NCBI GenBank assembly: GCA_910574015.1
Contig: CAJSYQ010000006.1
Location: 62,001-126,000 of the forward strand
From: Eubacteriaceae bacterium
GTDB taxonomy: Bacteria > Bacillota > Clostridia > Lachnospirales > Lachnospiraceae
Direction: 5' to 3'
DNA: 64,000 nucleotides
Each line of letters opens with the position of its first letter. Within the stretch, counting starts at the first letter, position 1. The notes beneath the pieces were generated by a model. That model did no database searches. It saw only the letters and a list, made by a program, of their open reading frames with translations, and was not told the DNA's origin. Both the position numbers and the translations under genes were made by a program. Shown one piece after another: positions 17,305 to 25,399 of this stretch.

Positions 17305-17586
17305 CTAGTCCTGTTCTTCTTCTGGCAGCTCTGCAAGCGCCCGGTCATATTCTGTCAATATGGCATCCTGCAGCATTGCCCTCATATCCCCATTGATCGG
17401 ATGAGCGACATCCCGGTATTCCCCATCCGGCGTTTTCTTACTCGGCATCGCGATAAATAATCCCTTTTCTCCTTCGATCACTTTGATATCATGAACTACA
17501 AACGAATCGTCGAAGGTCACCGACACTACCGCTTTCATTTTGGATTCCTTGCTCACTACCCGGGTTCGTATGTCTGTGATTTGCAT
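17305..17586 (-). CDS. spoVG: Septation/sporulation regulator SpoVG
   Basis: 93 residues, full length. A small nucleic-acid-binding regulator that affects cortex formation, septation and many post-transcriptional targets. The fold is visible from [11 protein letters not shown], through [19 protein letters not shown], to [20 protein letters not shown], the most conserved block, and an acidic tail. AAGGGGGAATTAAG precedes the ATG. The gap to glgD is only 26 bp and no promoter is apparent there, so spoVG is probably transcribed from the glgC promoter, tying it to glycogen synthesis. Confidence 0.97.
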   Translation of the reverse strand: MQITDIRTRVVSKESKMKAVVSVTFDDSFVVHDIKVIEGEKGLFIAMPSKKTPDGEYRDVAHPINGDMRAMLQDAILTEYDRALAELPEEEQD

Positions 17587-17612
17587 CTTAATTCCCCCTT
17601 TTTCTAAAATGC

Positions 17613-18734
17613 TTAAAGTACATAACGTTCATTTTTCTCGAGAATAATGTTAATCTCTTCTGGGGTGCCGACGAAATTCGAATTTGCCCGAATCGTTCCA
17701 TGGCTCTCTACGATGCAATTTTCAATATAAGTATTATCCCCAATGTAAACATCATTAAGTATAATGGAATTCCTGATCACGCAGTTGTTTCCTACATAAA
17801 CTTCTTTGAACAGAAGGGAATCCGTTACCTCACCATTGATGATACATCCGCTGGCTATCAGGCTGTTCTTAACCTGTGAACCTGCATTGTATTTTGCTGG
17901 TGGAAAATCCTCAATTTTGGAAGCCACATGAGGGTATTCGTCAAAGAAATACTCTCTTGTCTCCCTCTTAAGGAAATCCATGTTTGTCTTGAAGTAAGAA
18001 TCCACTGTAGTAATATTACTCCAGTAGGAATCCATATTGTATGAATATATTTTTTTAATCCCTTTATATCGAATAAAAATATCCTTTACCAGATCGAAAC
18101 CGCCCTCCGCGCCGGCCCGCTCGATCATCTCGATCAGCTGTCTGCGGCGGATCACATAAATACCAGTAGACACCAGAGTTTTATCCGTCACAATGGGTTT
18201 CTCTTCGAAATCCGTCACGACCCCGCTGTCATCAACGGCAATTACTCCAAATCGGCTTGGATCCTCCACTCTTCCCAAGTCCTTTGTCACAATGGTAATA
18301 TCCGCATTTTTCTCAATGTGGTATCCCAGCAGCTTGTTCATATCCATCTTGTACACACAGTCACCTGACGCTATAATAACATACGGCTCATGACTGCTCT
18401 TCAGAAAATCGATATTCTGCGCGATGGCGTCCGCCGTGCCGCGGTACCACTGGTTATTGTCGTGGGTCTGTGTCGGTGTAAAGACAAACAATCCGCCCTG
18501 CTTACGTCCGAAGTCCCACCATTTCGATGAGTTCAGATGCTGTGTCAGCGACTTAGAGTTATACTGCGTAAATACACCAACCTTGCTAATGTGCGAATTT
18601 GCCATACTGCTCAGTGCGAAGTCGATACTGCGGTAACCGCCTGCAATCGGCATAGCCGCTGTCGCACGATTTCTTGTCAATTCCTTCATCCGGCTGCTGG
18701 AACCGCCAGCCAGGATCAATCCAATTGCTCTCAT
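17613..18734 (-). CDS. glgD: Glucose-1-phosphate adenylyltransferase subunit GlgD
   Basis: 373 residues. Partner of GlgC in the heteromeric ADP-glucose pyrophosphorylase of Firmicutes. The nucleotidyltransferase N-domain begins [20 protein letters not shown], in which the usual GGxGxRL loop and the catalytic context are altered, consistent with a largely regulatory or weakly active subunit. The C-terminal third is a left-handed beta-helix of hexapeptide repeats ([20 protein letters not shown], then [13 protein letters not shown]). Its ATG overlaps the glgC stop (ATGA), indicating translational coupling. Confidence 0.95.
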   Translation of the reverse strand: MRAIGLILAGGSSSRMKELTRNRATAAMPIAGGYRSIDFALSSMANSHISKVGVFTQYNSKSLTQHLNSSKWWDFGRKQGGLFVFTPTQTHDNNQWYRGTADAIAQNIDFLKSSHEPYVIIASGDCVYKMDMNKLLGYHIEKNADITIVTKDLGRVEDPSRFGVIAVDDSGVVTDFEEKPIVTDKTLVSTGIYVIRRRQLIEMIERAGAEGGFDLVKDIFIRYKGIKKIYSYNMDSYWSNITTVDSYFKTNMDFLKRETREYFFDEYPHVASKIEDFPPAKYNAGSQVKNSLIASGCIINGEVTDSLLFKEVYVGNNCVIRNSIILNDVYIGDNTYIENCIVESHGTIRANSNFVGTPEEINIILEKNERYVL

Positions 18735-20008
18735 AATACGTCACCTGCCTTTATCAAACTTTCTCCGCCTTCCAGAGTATTATTCGGGTAATCCTCAATT
18801 GTCGTTTTTCCTGAAATCGCGGTATTCTTGCCAATGGTAACGCCATCCGGAATCTCCGTGTTGTTACCAACCGTAACAAGATTAAAGGCATAGACATCTG
18901 GTTTCCACTTGTTCACCACATCATCCTCGCCGGCTCCCAGTACACAATTGGAGCCTATCACCGTATCTTCTGCTACGATCGTGCGGTCCAATACCGTATT
19001 TTTGCCAATCCGCGTGGAATTCATTATAATCGAATCCCTGACAACCGCGCCCTCTTCTATCACTACATCCGAACCAATAACCGAATTGTGGACTTCTCCA
19101 TAAATCTCACAGCCATCCCCCATGATGGCTTTATCGATCACTGCTTCGCTGGCAATGTACTGCGGACGGATCCACTCATTACGAGTATAAATCTTCCAGA
19201 ATTCCTCATAGAGATTAAATACAGGTATCAGGTCGATCAGTTCCATATTGGATTCCCAGTATGAGCCCAGTGTTCCTACATCCTTCCAGTAAGCATTGTA
19301 CTCATATGCAAAAATCCTGTCGCCCCTCTCGTGGCAGTATGGCAGGATATGCTTACCAAAATCACAGCCCTTCTGGTCTTTCAGCTTGATCAGCGCCTCT
19401 TTCAGCACCGGCCATGAGAAAATGTAGATTCCCATAGATGCCAGATTACTCCGCGGATGCTCTGGTTTCTCTTCGAATTCCAGGATCCGGTGGGAATCGT
19501 CCGTAATACAAACCCCAAATCGGCTCGCTTCCTCAATCGGTACCGGCATGGTGGCCATCGTAATGTCTGCGTTATTGGCCTTGTGGAAATCCAGCATTAC
19601 CTGATAATCCATCTTGTAAATGTGGTCGCCGCCGAGGATCAGTACATAGTCCGGATTATACGATTCCATATACTTTAAGTTCTGGTAGATCGCATTGGCA
19701 GTTCCCGTATACCACTCGCTGTTAGAACTTCTCTCATATGGCGGGAGAACGGACACGCCCCCAACATTACGGTCCAGATCCCACGGAATACCAATTCCGA
19801 TATGAGTATTCAGCTTCAACGGCTGGTACTGTGTCAGCACCCCAACCGTATCCACTCCCGAGTTGATACAGTTACTCAATGGAAAATCGATGATTCGATA
19901 CTTTCCCCCAAAAGCAACAGCAGGTTTTGCTACATCCGCCGTCAAGACCCCCAGTCTTGATCCTTGCCCCCCAGCAAGTAACATGGCTATCATTTCTTTT
20001 TTTATCAT
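18731..20008 (-). CDS. glgC: Glucose-1-phosphate adenylyltransferase catalytic subunit
   Basis: Makes ADP-glucose from ATP and glucose-1-phosphate, the committed step of glycogen synthesis. The start is the ATG at 20008 behind AGAGGTGATAAC (425 residues). [16 protein letters not shown] carries the GGxGxRL nucleotide loop; [39 protein letters not shown] with the catalytic Asp, and [11 protein letters not shown] follow; the C-terminal beta-helix ends with [16 protein letters not shown]. First gene of glgC-glgD-spoVG. Glycogen synthase and branching enzyme genes are not in this window, though malQ is. Confidence 0.97.
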   Translation of the reverse strand: MIKKEMIAMLLAGGQGSRLGVLTADVAKPAVAFGGKYRIIDFPLSNCINSGVDTVGVLTQYQPLKLNTHIGIGIPWDLDRNVGGVSVLPPYERSSNSEWYTGTANAIYQNLKYMESYNPDYVLILGGDHIYKMDYQVMLDFHKANNADITMATMPVPIEEASRFGVCITDDSHRILEFEEKPEHPRSNLASMGIYIFSWPVLKEALIKLKDQKGCDFGKHILPYCHERGDRIFAYEYNAYWKDVGTLGSYWESNMELIDLIPVFNLYEEFWKIYTRNEWIRPQYIASEAVIDKAIMGDGCEIYGEVHNSVIGSDVVIEEGAVVRDSIIMNSTRIGKNTVLDRTIVAEDTVIGSNCVLGAGEDDVVNKWKPDVYAFNLVTVGNNTEIPDGVTIGKNTAISGKTTIEDYPNNTLEGGESLIKAGDVL

Positions 20009-20041
20009 GTTATCACCTCTGTTGTTTATTTGATGTTTTAA

Positions 20042-20070
20042 AGTATAACACATAATTCCAAAAATGTGAA
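20042..20070 (-). promoter_or_regulatory. Sigma-A promoter of glgC-glgD-spoVG
   Basis: TTCACA (20065-20070) and TATACT (20042-20047) on the minus strand, 17-bp spacer, 34 bp before the glgC ATG. Upstream lies a very AT-rich stretch (20071-20110). Confidence 0.65.
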
Positions 20071-20162
20071 TATTTTTAACAAAATTTTTTTAATTTTTTT
20101 TGTCCTTTTCGTTATAATGCACAAATTTATGCTGCCATTATTAAGCATTTTCACCTTTTTTC

Positions 20163-20190
20163 TTGTATTTTCCATATTATAATATATAAT
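20163..20190 (+). promoter_or_regulatory. Probable murC promoter
   Basis: TTGTAT (20163-20168), 16-bp spacer, consensus TATAAT (20185-20190), in the 229-bp divergent region between glgC and murC. Confidence 0.55.
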
Positions 20191-20237
20191 GTTAATAACC
20201 AGAAGTCATTCTCAGTTTATAAGAAAGGTGTTTGCTT

Positions 20238-21620
20238 ATGTACAATATCAATTTTGAACATCCCTGCCGGATCCATTTTATCGGGATCGGCGGAATCAGT
20301 ATGAGTGGTTTTGCCGAACTGCTGCATTCCATGGGCTTTACCATCACCGGTTCGGACCGAAGCGAGACAAGGATCACAAAGCATCTGGAAGAACTCGGCA
20401 TACAAGTAGTATATGGACAAGACGAAAAAAATATTACTGATCACATAGATCTGGTGGTGTACACAGCCGCCATCCACCCCTCCAACCCGGAATACAGACG
20501 GGCCAGCGACATGGGGATCCCCATGATGGAGCGCGCCGCCATGGTGGGCCAGGTTATGAAAAATTATCCTTCCGCCATCGCTGTCTCCGGCACACACGGC
20601 AAGACGACCACTACTTCCATGGCCTCCCACCTCTTCCTTCAGGCGGGACTTGACCCCACCATATCCGTTGGCGGGATCCTGGATGCCATCGGCGGCAATA
20701 TCCGCATCGGCAGCTCCGGTCACTTTATTACAGAGGCATGTGAATACACCAACAGTTTCCTGAAATTCTATCCGACGGTGGGAATTATACTTAATATAGA
20801 AGAAGATCATATGGATTTCTTCAAAGATATCGACGATATCCGACATTCTTTTACCGAATTCGCCAATATACTTCCAGCGAACGGAACCCTGATCATCAAT
20901 GCGGATATTGACGCTTATGCGGATATTGCGAAAAATACCTCCTGCCAGGTTCTCACATACGGACTGGACAATACCTCCGCCGATTTCACCGCGGACAATA
21001 TCTCATTTGACGAAATGGGGCACGGCAGCTTTGATGTGATCCGGAACAGCGAAAGGGGCCCCCGTTTCCAACTGAGCGTAGTGGGCAGGCATAATGTCTC
21101 CAATGCCCTGGCCTGCCTTGCCCTGGCCTCTCTGTACCATATTGATGATGAGACGGTCCGGCAGGCACTTCTGGCCTTCCACGGCACAGAACGCCGTTTC
21201 GAATACAAGGGGGAAAAGAACGGCTTCACCATTATTGATGATTATGCGCATCATCCCACTGAAATATCCGCCACACTGGAAGCGGCGGCCAACTATCCCC
21301 ATAAGAACCTCTGGGTAGCCTTCCAGCCCCACACCTACACCAGGACCCGGGCTTTCCTAAAGGATTTTGCCCGCTCCCTGTCTCAGGCAGATAAAGTGAT
21401 CCTGACGGATATCTATGCGGCCAGGGAACAGGATCCCGGGGATATTTCTTCCCGGATGCTGGAGGATGAACTGAAAAAGCTTGGGAAAGAGGTGTACTAT
21501 TTTTCGGACTTTAAGGACATTGAAAAATTTATTTTAAAAAATTTAGTCAACGGCGACCTGTTGATAACTATGGGCGCTGGAAACATAGTAGATATCGGTG
21601 AAAATATTTTAAATAACTAA
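20238..21620 (+). CDS. murC: UDP-N-acetylmuramate--L-alanine ligase
   Basis: Adds L-Ala to UDP-MurNAc with ATP in cytoplasmic peptidoglycan precursor synthesis. The start is the ATG at 20238 with AAGAAAGGTG before it; a TTG two codons earlier is less likely. 460 residues. Rossmann N-domain IHFIGIGGISMSGFAELL, P-loop IAVSGTHGKTTTTSMASHL at about 108-126, then HFITEACEYTNSFL, LNIEEDHMDFF, and the C-domain GTERRFEYKGEKNG with IIDDYAHHPTEI and FQPHTYTRT. Monocistronic: a strong terminator follows the stop directly. Confidence 0.97.
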   Translation: MYNINFEHPCRIHFIGIGGISMSGFAELLHSMGFTITGSDRSETRITKHLEELGIQVVYGQDEKNITDHIDLVVYTAAIHPSNPEYRRASDMGIPMMERAAMVGQVMKNYPSAIAVSGTHGKTTTTSMASHLFLQAGLDPTISVGGILDAIGGNIRIGSSGHFITEACEYTNSFLKFYPTVGIILNIEEDHMDFFKDIDDIRHSFTEFANILPANGTLIINADIDAYADIAKNTSCQVLTYGLDNTSADFTADNISFDEMGHGSFDVIRNSERGPRFQLSVVGRHNVSNALACLALASLYHIDDETVRQALLAFHGTERRFEYKGEKNGFTIIDDYAHHPTEISATLEAAANYPHKNLWVAFQPHTYTRTRAFLKDFARSLSQADKVILTDIYAAREQDPGDISSRMLEDELKKLGKEVYYFSDFKDIEKFILKNLVNGDLLITMGAGNIVDIGENILNN

Positions 21621-21631
21621 GTTATGCACAT

Positions 21632-21685
21632 TATCCACAGCCTTATCAACATTGGGTCGAAAAGACCGGCTGTGGATACTTTTTT
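21632..21685 (+). terminator. murC terminator with DnaA-box stem arms
   Basis: A perfect 11-bp stem (21632-21642 with 21668-21678), 25-nt loop and six T (21680-21685). Each arm contains most of a DnaA box, so double-stranded DnaA binding and RNA termination share the same bases. Confidence 0.75.
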
Positions 21686-21730
21686 GTCAAGTAAAATTTG
21701 TGAATAAACCTAATTTTTTTAACGATCTAA

Positions 21731-21757
21731 AAAACCAACGAAATACCGTTGGTTTTT
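21731..21757. terminator. Second, bidirectional terminator hairpin
   Basis: Stem of 10 bp (21731-21740 with 21747-21756), loop of 6, with A-tract before and T-tract after it. It isolates the downstream primosome operon from murC transcription. Confidence 0.75.
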
Positions 21758-21858
21758 CCATTTTTTTCTACTAAACTAGTATGTCCGAACATATGTTGTC
21801 AACATTGTGCACATTATCAACACTAATTTTCTACAAAGAAAGTCCCACTTTCCAGAAT

Positions 21859-21887
21859 TTGCAACTCGCATTTCTTTATGTTATACT
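21859..21887 (+). promoter_or_regulatory. Sigma-A promoter of the dnaD-like/dnaI/prs operon
   Basis: TTGCAA (21859-21864), 17-bp spacer, TATACT (21882-21887), about 48 bp before the GTG start. Confidence 0.75.
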
Positions 21888-21934
21888 CTTGAAGATTAGT
21901 TCTTGTCCGTCACTCCAATTCAGAAAGGAAATGT

Positions 21935-23038
21935 GTGTCTGCTATGGGATTTACCATCGTATCAGAGTCTGCCTGGAACTATACCCGGGTACCGAATCTA
22001 TTTATCAGCAGCTATATGCCATCTGCCAACGGTAACTTTGTAAAGCTGTATCTCCATCTCGCCATGGTATGTCAGCACCCGTCACCGGGAAATGAATTAT
22101 CCGTCCCTGCCCTGGCCGACTGCATGGAATGTACCGAGAATGATATTCTCCGTGCCCTGCACTACTGGCAGCGGGAGGGACTTCTGCTATTGACGGAGGA
22201 AGGCGACGAGATCCGGTGTATCACACTTTGCGACCTCCCCGGCAGCGATGCCGCCGCAGCCCTGGAGCCTGCACCGGCGCCCGCAGCGGCAGTCCGGCCT
22301 GTTTTCTCTGCCGAAGCCTCCACTCCTGCACCGGCGCCCCAGGAGGACCGTCTGATACCAGACAGGCAGTCCTATACGCCCCTTCAGGCAGAGGCGCTGA
22401 TGAAGGACGCCGAGATTGACCGGGCGGTATCCGCCGTGGAACAGCTGCTGGGAGAGCCGGTCTCTCCCGCCCATCTCCAGACGATCCTGTATTTTATGTG
22501 CGATATCGGATTCTCCGCCCCCCTTGTTGCGGCCCTCTATGAGACCGCCGTACAAAAGGGAAAGAAGAAACCCAGTTACATAGAGGCCATCGGTGTCAGC
22601 TGGGCCAGGAAAGGCATCCAGACTCCCGAAGAAGCCAGAGAAGAGAGCGCCTCTTTCAGCGGCCGCTATGCGCTGGTGGCAAATACTTTTGGGATCCGGC
22701 GCAGCCTGGCTCCGGCAGAACGGGAAATCATAGACGGCTGGGACGCCTATCGTTTTACGGATGATATTATTGAAGAGGCCTGCCGGCGCACCATTCTCCA
22801 GACCGGCGATACCAATCTGAATTACGCCTCAAAAATACTGGAGAACTGGCATAAAAAGCAGATCGGTTCACTGTCCGACATTGAGCGGTGCGATGAGTCC
22901 TACAAGCGCCAGAAGAAAAATACCGGGAATACGAAGAAGGCGAATAAAAACCAGTTTCAGAATTTCCCCCAGCGGGCCTATACAAAAAATGATTTCAGCA
23001 GTCTGGAACGCCAGCTGCTTCAGGGACAGAGGAACTAG
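21935..23038 (+). CDS. DnaD/DnaB-like replication initiation (primosome) protein
   Basis: 367 residues. The GTG at 21935 is chosen because CAGAAAGGAA stands at proper distance; the ATG three codons later would be 15 bases from it. An N-terminal winged-helix-like region (KLYLHLAMVCQ, ADCMECTENDILRALHYWQ) is followed by an Ala/Pro-rich linker (about 105-145) and two DnaD C-terminal (DDBH2-type) helical domains, each ending in the YxxxIxxxW signature: YIEAIGVSWARKGI (about 216-229) and YASKILENWHKKQI (about 298-311). This matches B. subtilis DnaB/DnaD, which remodel oriC and help load the replicative helicase. The adjacent loader gene supports the role. Confidence 0.88.
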   Translation: MSAMGFTIVSESAWNYTRVPNLFISSYMPSANGNFVKLYLHLAMVCQHPSPGNELSVPALADCMECTENDILRALHYWQREGLLLLTEEGDEIRCITLCDLPGSDAAAALEPAPAPAAAVRPVFSAEASTPAPAPQEDRLIPDRQSYTPLQAEALMKDAEIDRAVSAVEQLLGEPVSPAHLQTILYFMCDIGFSAPLVAALYETAVQKGKKKPSYIEAIGVSWARKGIQTPEEAREESASFSGRYALVANTFGIRRSLAPAEREIIDGWDAYRFTDDIIEEACRRTILQTGDTNLNYASKILENWHKKQIGSLSDIERCDESYKRQKKNTGNTKKANKNQFQNFPQRAYTKNDFSSLERQLLQGQRN

Positions 23039-23068
23039 TTTTTTTCTTCAACTGCTATGGAGGTGACT

Positions 23069-24070
23069 ATGGTACTTACAAACAGTCAGTACGAACAGCT
23101 GATGTCGCGCTACTATGAACGACAGCTTCGGACGAAACATATCGCGCGGGCAAGGGAACAGGAGGTGTATGCGGCGGTGCCGGAATTCGCCGCATTGGAC
23201 CGGCGCATCGGACAATTATCCATCGACTATGCAAGAGAGAGATTGTCGCATTCCGGCACCGCGGATGAAGAGCAGAATCTTCCGCAGCAGATCCAACGGA
23301 TCTCAGAAGAAAAGGAAGAACTCCTTGTCCGGCACGGATTTCCCCCGGATTACCTGCAGCCCGTCTATATCTGTCCCGACTGTCAGGATACCGGCTATAT
23401 CGGAGACAGAAAGTGCCACTGCTTTGAGAGGGCCATTGTGGATTTCCTCTATTCCCAGTCCAACCTGCAGGATATACTGGAGAGGGAAAATTTCGAATAC
23501 TTCGACCTGTCTCTCTATCCTGACGACTATATCGAGGAGACCACCGGCCAGACGCCCCGGGATAATATGAGGAACATACTCCAGACGGCGATGGAATTTG
23601 TCCGGTGTTTCCCGGAGGAGCCCGCCAACCTGCTTCTGTACGGAAATACCGGAGTGGGAAAGACCTTCCTCACAAACTGCATCGCCAGAGAGCTTCTGGA
23701 ACAGTCCCATACCGTTGTTTACTTGACTTCTTTGAAACTTTTTGATATTTTAGAGACGTACAAATTTGACAGGGACCTGTCCCACACAGAGAAGAATGCC
23801 GCTGTCTCCTATATCCTGGACAGCGACCTTCTGATCATTGATGATCTGGGCACGGAGCTGAACAACAGTTTCACGTCTTCCCAGCTGTACCACTGCATCG
23901 ACGCCCGTCTGAATCACCGGAGAGCCACGATCATCTCCACAAATCTTTCCTTCGATGACCTGCGGGAACGGTACAGTGAGAGGATCTTCTCCCGTCTCAC
24001 CAGCAGCTATATCCTGCTGAAGCTGACGGGTGATGATATCCGGCTCAGGAAGGCCATCGCGCAGCAGTAA
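23069..24070 (+). CDS. DnaI/DnaC-like helicase loader, AAA+ ATPase
   Basis: Start at the ATG 23069; the ATG 12 bp earlier is part of the Shine-Dalgarno (ATGGAGGTGACTATG). 333 residues. The N-terminal helical part contains a zinc-binding cluster (YICPDCQDTGY ... KCHCF, about 108-125) as in DnaI. The AAA+ core has Walker A LLYGNTGVGKTFL (about 189-201), Walker B LLIIDDLGTE, a sensor region TIISTNLSFDDL and an Arg finger region SERIFSRL. It would load the replicative DNA helicase onto the origin with the upstream DnaD-like protein. 30 bp separate it from the upstream gene, 53 bp from prs. Confidence 0.92.
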   Translation: MVLTNSQYEQLMSRYYERQLRTKHIARAREQEVYAAVPEFAALDRRIGQLSIDYARERLSHSGTADEEQNLPQQIQRISEEKEELLVRHGFPPDYLQPVYICPDCQDTGYIGDRKCHCFERAIVDFLYSQSNLQDILERENFEYFDLSLYPDDYIEETTGQTPRDNMRNILQTAMEFVRCFPEEPANLLLYGNTGVGKTFLTNCIARELLEQSHTVVYLTSLKLFDILETYKFDRDLSHTEKNAAVSYILDSDLLIIDDLGTELNNSFTSSQLYHCIDARLNHRRATIISTNLSFDDLRERYSERIFSRLTSSYILLKLTGDDIRLRKAIAQQ

Positions 24071-24123
24071 CCCGCGTATCATCAGTAAACCCTATACCAA
24101 ATCTAGCATGGAGGATTACCCTA

Positions 24124-25287
24124 ATGAGCCAAAAAGATTTATCACAGACAATCCCTTACGGAGACCTCGCCATCATTCCCCTGGAGAGCAGCAAAATGCT
24201 GGGCCGAAAGGTGGATGACCACATCGTGGACTGGAGAAAGAAAACCACCCCGTCCTCATCCATTCATTTTAATAATTACAAAAAGGATTCTTACGTTATC
24301 GACGCCATCTGCCCAAGGTTTGGTTCCGGGGAGGCAAAGGGGATCATCAATGAATCTGTACGGGGCAAGGATGTATATCTTCTTGTGGACGTATGCAACC
24401 ACAGTCTCTCCTATAAGGTGTGCGGCCAGATCAACCATATGTCCCCGGACGACCACTATCAGGATCTGAAACGCATGATCGCCGCCATCAGCGGAAAGGC
24501 CAGGCGCATCACGGTCATTATGCCCTTCCTGTATGAGAGCAGGCAGCACAAACGGAGTTCCCGCGAATCACTGGACTGCGCACTGGCGCTTCAGGAGCTC
24601 ACCAATATGGGGGTTGAAAACATTATTACCTTTGATGCCCACGATCCCCGCGTGCAGAATGCCATTCCCTTAAAGAGCTTTGAAACGGTACAGCCAACCT
24701 ACCAGTTTATCAAGGCACTTCTGGCAAATGTACCGGATATCCATATGAATCCAAAAGATATGATGATCATCAGCCCAGACGAGGGGGCCATGGGCCGCGC
24801 CATCTATTTTGCCAATGTGGCAGGCGTGGACGTGGGGACATTTTATAAGAGAAGAGATTACACGAAGATCGTAGAGGGAAGAAATCCCATTATCGCCCAT
24901 GAATTTCTGGGCAGTGATGTGGAGGGCCGGGACGTCGTTGTCATTGATGATATGATCTCCTCCGGCGAGAGCATGATCGATGTGGCGACGGAACTGAAGC
25001 GCCGGAAGGCGAACCGCATCTTTGTGGCATCCACATTTGGCCTTTTCACTAATGGGCTGGCCAAATTCGACGAGGCCTATCGGAGCGGCCTGATCTACCG
25101 CCTGATGACGACCAACCTGGTTTATCAGCCGGCAGAGCTGCTGGAGCGGGAATACTATATCGATGTGGATATGAGCAAATACATCGCCCTCCTTATCGAT
25201 ACCCTGAATCATGATGCTTCTATTTCGGAATATCTGAATCCCACCGACCGGATCGAGCGGATATTGAAAAAATATGGGCAGAAATAG
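24124..25287 (+). CDS. prs: Ribose-phosphate pyrophosphokinase
   Basis: Makes PRPP from ribose-5-phosphate and ATP for nucleotide, His and Trp synthesis. 387 residues, longer than the classic class I enzyme (about 315) because of N-terminal and internal extensions seen in clostridial forms. Marks: YESRQHKRSSRESLDCALAL (ATP loop), ENIITFDAHDPRVQ (metal-binding), ISPDEGAMGRAIYFA, and the PRPP loop VVVIDDMISSGESMIDVA. Good Shine-Dalgarno (ATGGAGGATTACCCTA). It closes the primosome operon, pairing replication start with nucleotide supply; a strong terminator follows. Confidence 0.95.
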   Translation: MSQKDLSQTIPYGDLAIIPLESSKMLGRKVDDHIVDWRKKTTPSSSIHFNNYKKDSYVIDAICPRFGSGEAKGIINESVRGKDVYLLVDVCNHSLSYKVCGQINHMSPDDHYQDLKRMIAAISGKARRITVIMPFLYESRQHKRSSRESLDCALALQELTNMGVENIITFDAHDPRVQNAIPLKSFETVQPTYQFIKALLANVPDIHMNPKDMMIISPDEGAMGRAIYFANVAGVDVGTFYKRRDYTKIVEGRNPIIAHEFLGSDVEGRDVVVIDDMISSGESMIDVATELKRRKANRIFVASTFGLFTNGLAKFDEAYRSGLIYRLMTTNLVYQPAELLEREYYIDVDMSKYIALLIDTLNHDASISEYLNPTDRIERILKKYGQK

Positions 25288-25314
25288 ATACGGAATCTAT
25301 AAAATAGAAAATGC

Positions 25315-25356
25315 AAAAATGCTATGCAAACGGTTTAAGGATTGCATAGCATTTTT
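25315..25356 (+). terminator. Terminator of the primosome-prs operon
   Basis: Perfect 15-bp stem (25315-25329 with 25342-25356), 12-nt loop, A-tract and T-tract ends, so it can also serve the minus-strand gene that ends at 25400. Confidence 0.9.
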
Positions 25357-25399
25357 ATTCGTCTCAGCAGCAAAGCTGTGTTTGTAGATGATAAGGCTA

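Larger units (their letters stand above)
21622..21822. promoter_or_regulatory. DnaA-box cluster between murC and the primosome operon
   Basis: This 314-bp gap has no gene. It holds three exact TTATNCACA boxes: 21622-21630 (TTATGCACA), 21631-21639 (TTATCCACA) and 21699-21707 (reverse, TTATTCACA). One-mismatch boxes lie at 21643-21651 (TTATCAACA), 21671-21679 (reverse, GTATCCACA), 21805-21813 (TTGTGCACA) and 21814-21822 (TTATCAACA). An AT-rich stretch separates the two groups. The second group is about 40-55 bp upstream of the -35 of the DnaD-like gene. In Bacillus subtilis DnaA controls the dnaB-dnaI operon, so DnaA regulation of this operon is the likely role (inference). Confidence 0.7.

Noticed and set aside
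18430-18445. T-box-like GCGGTACCAC motif
   Set aside because: It is inside the glgD coding sequence and has no stem I or antiterminator context.
21622-21822. Chromosomal replication origin (oriC)
   Set aside because: DnaA boxes are dense, but dnaA, dnaN, rpmH and gyrase genes are absent and gene orientation does not diverge here. A regulatory or titration site is the simpler reading.
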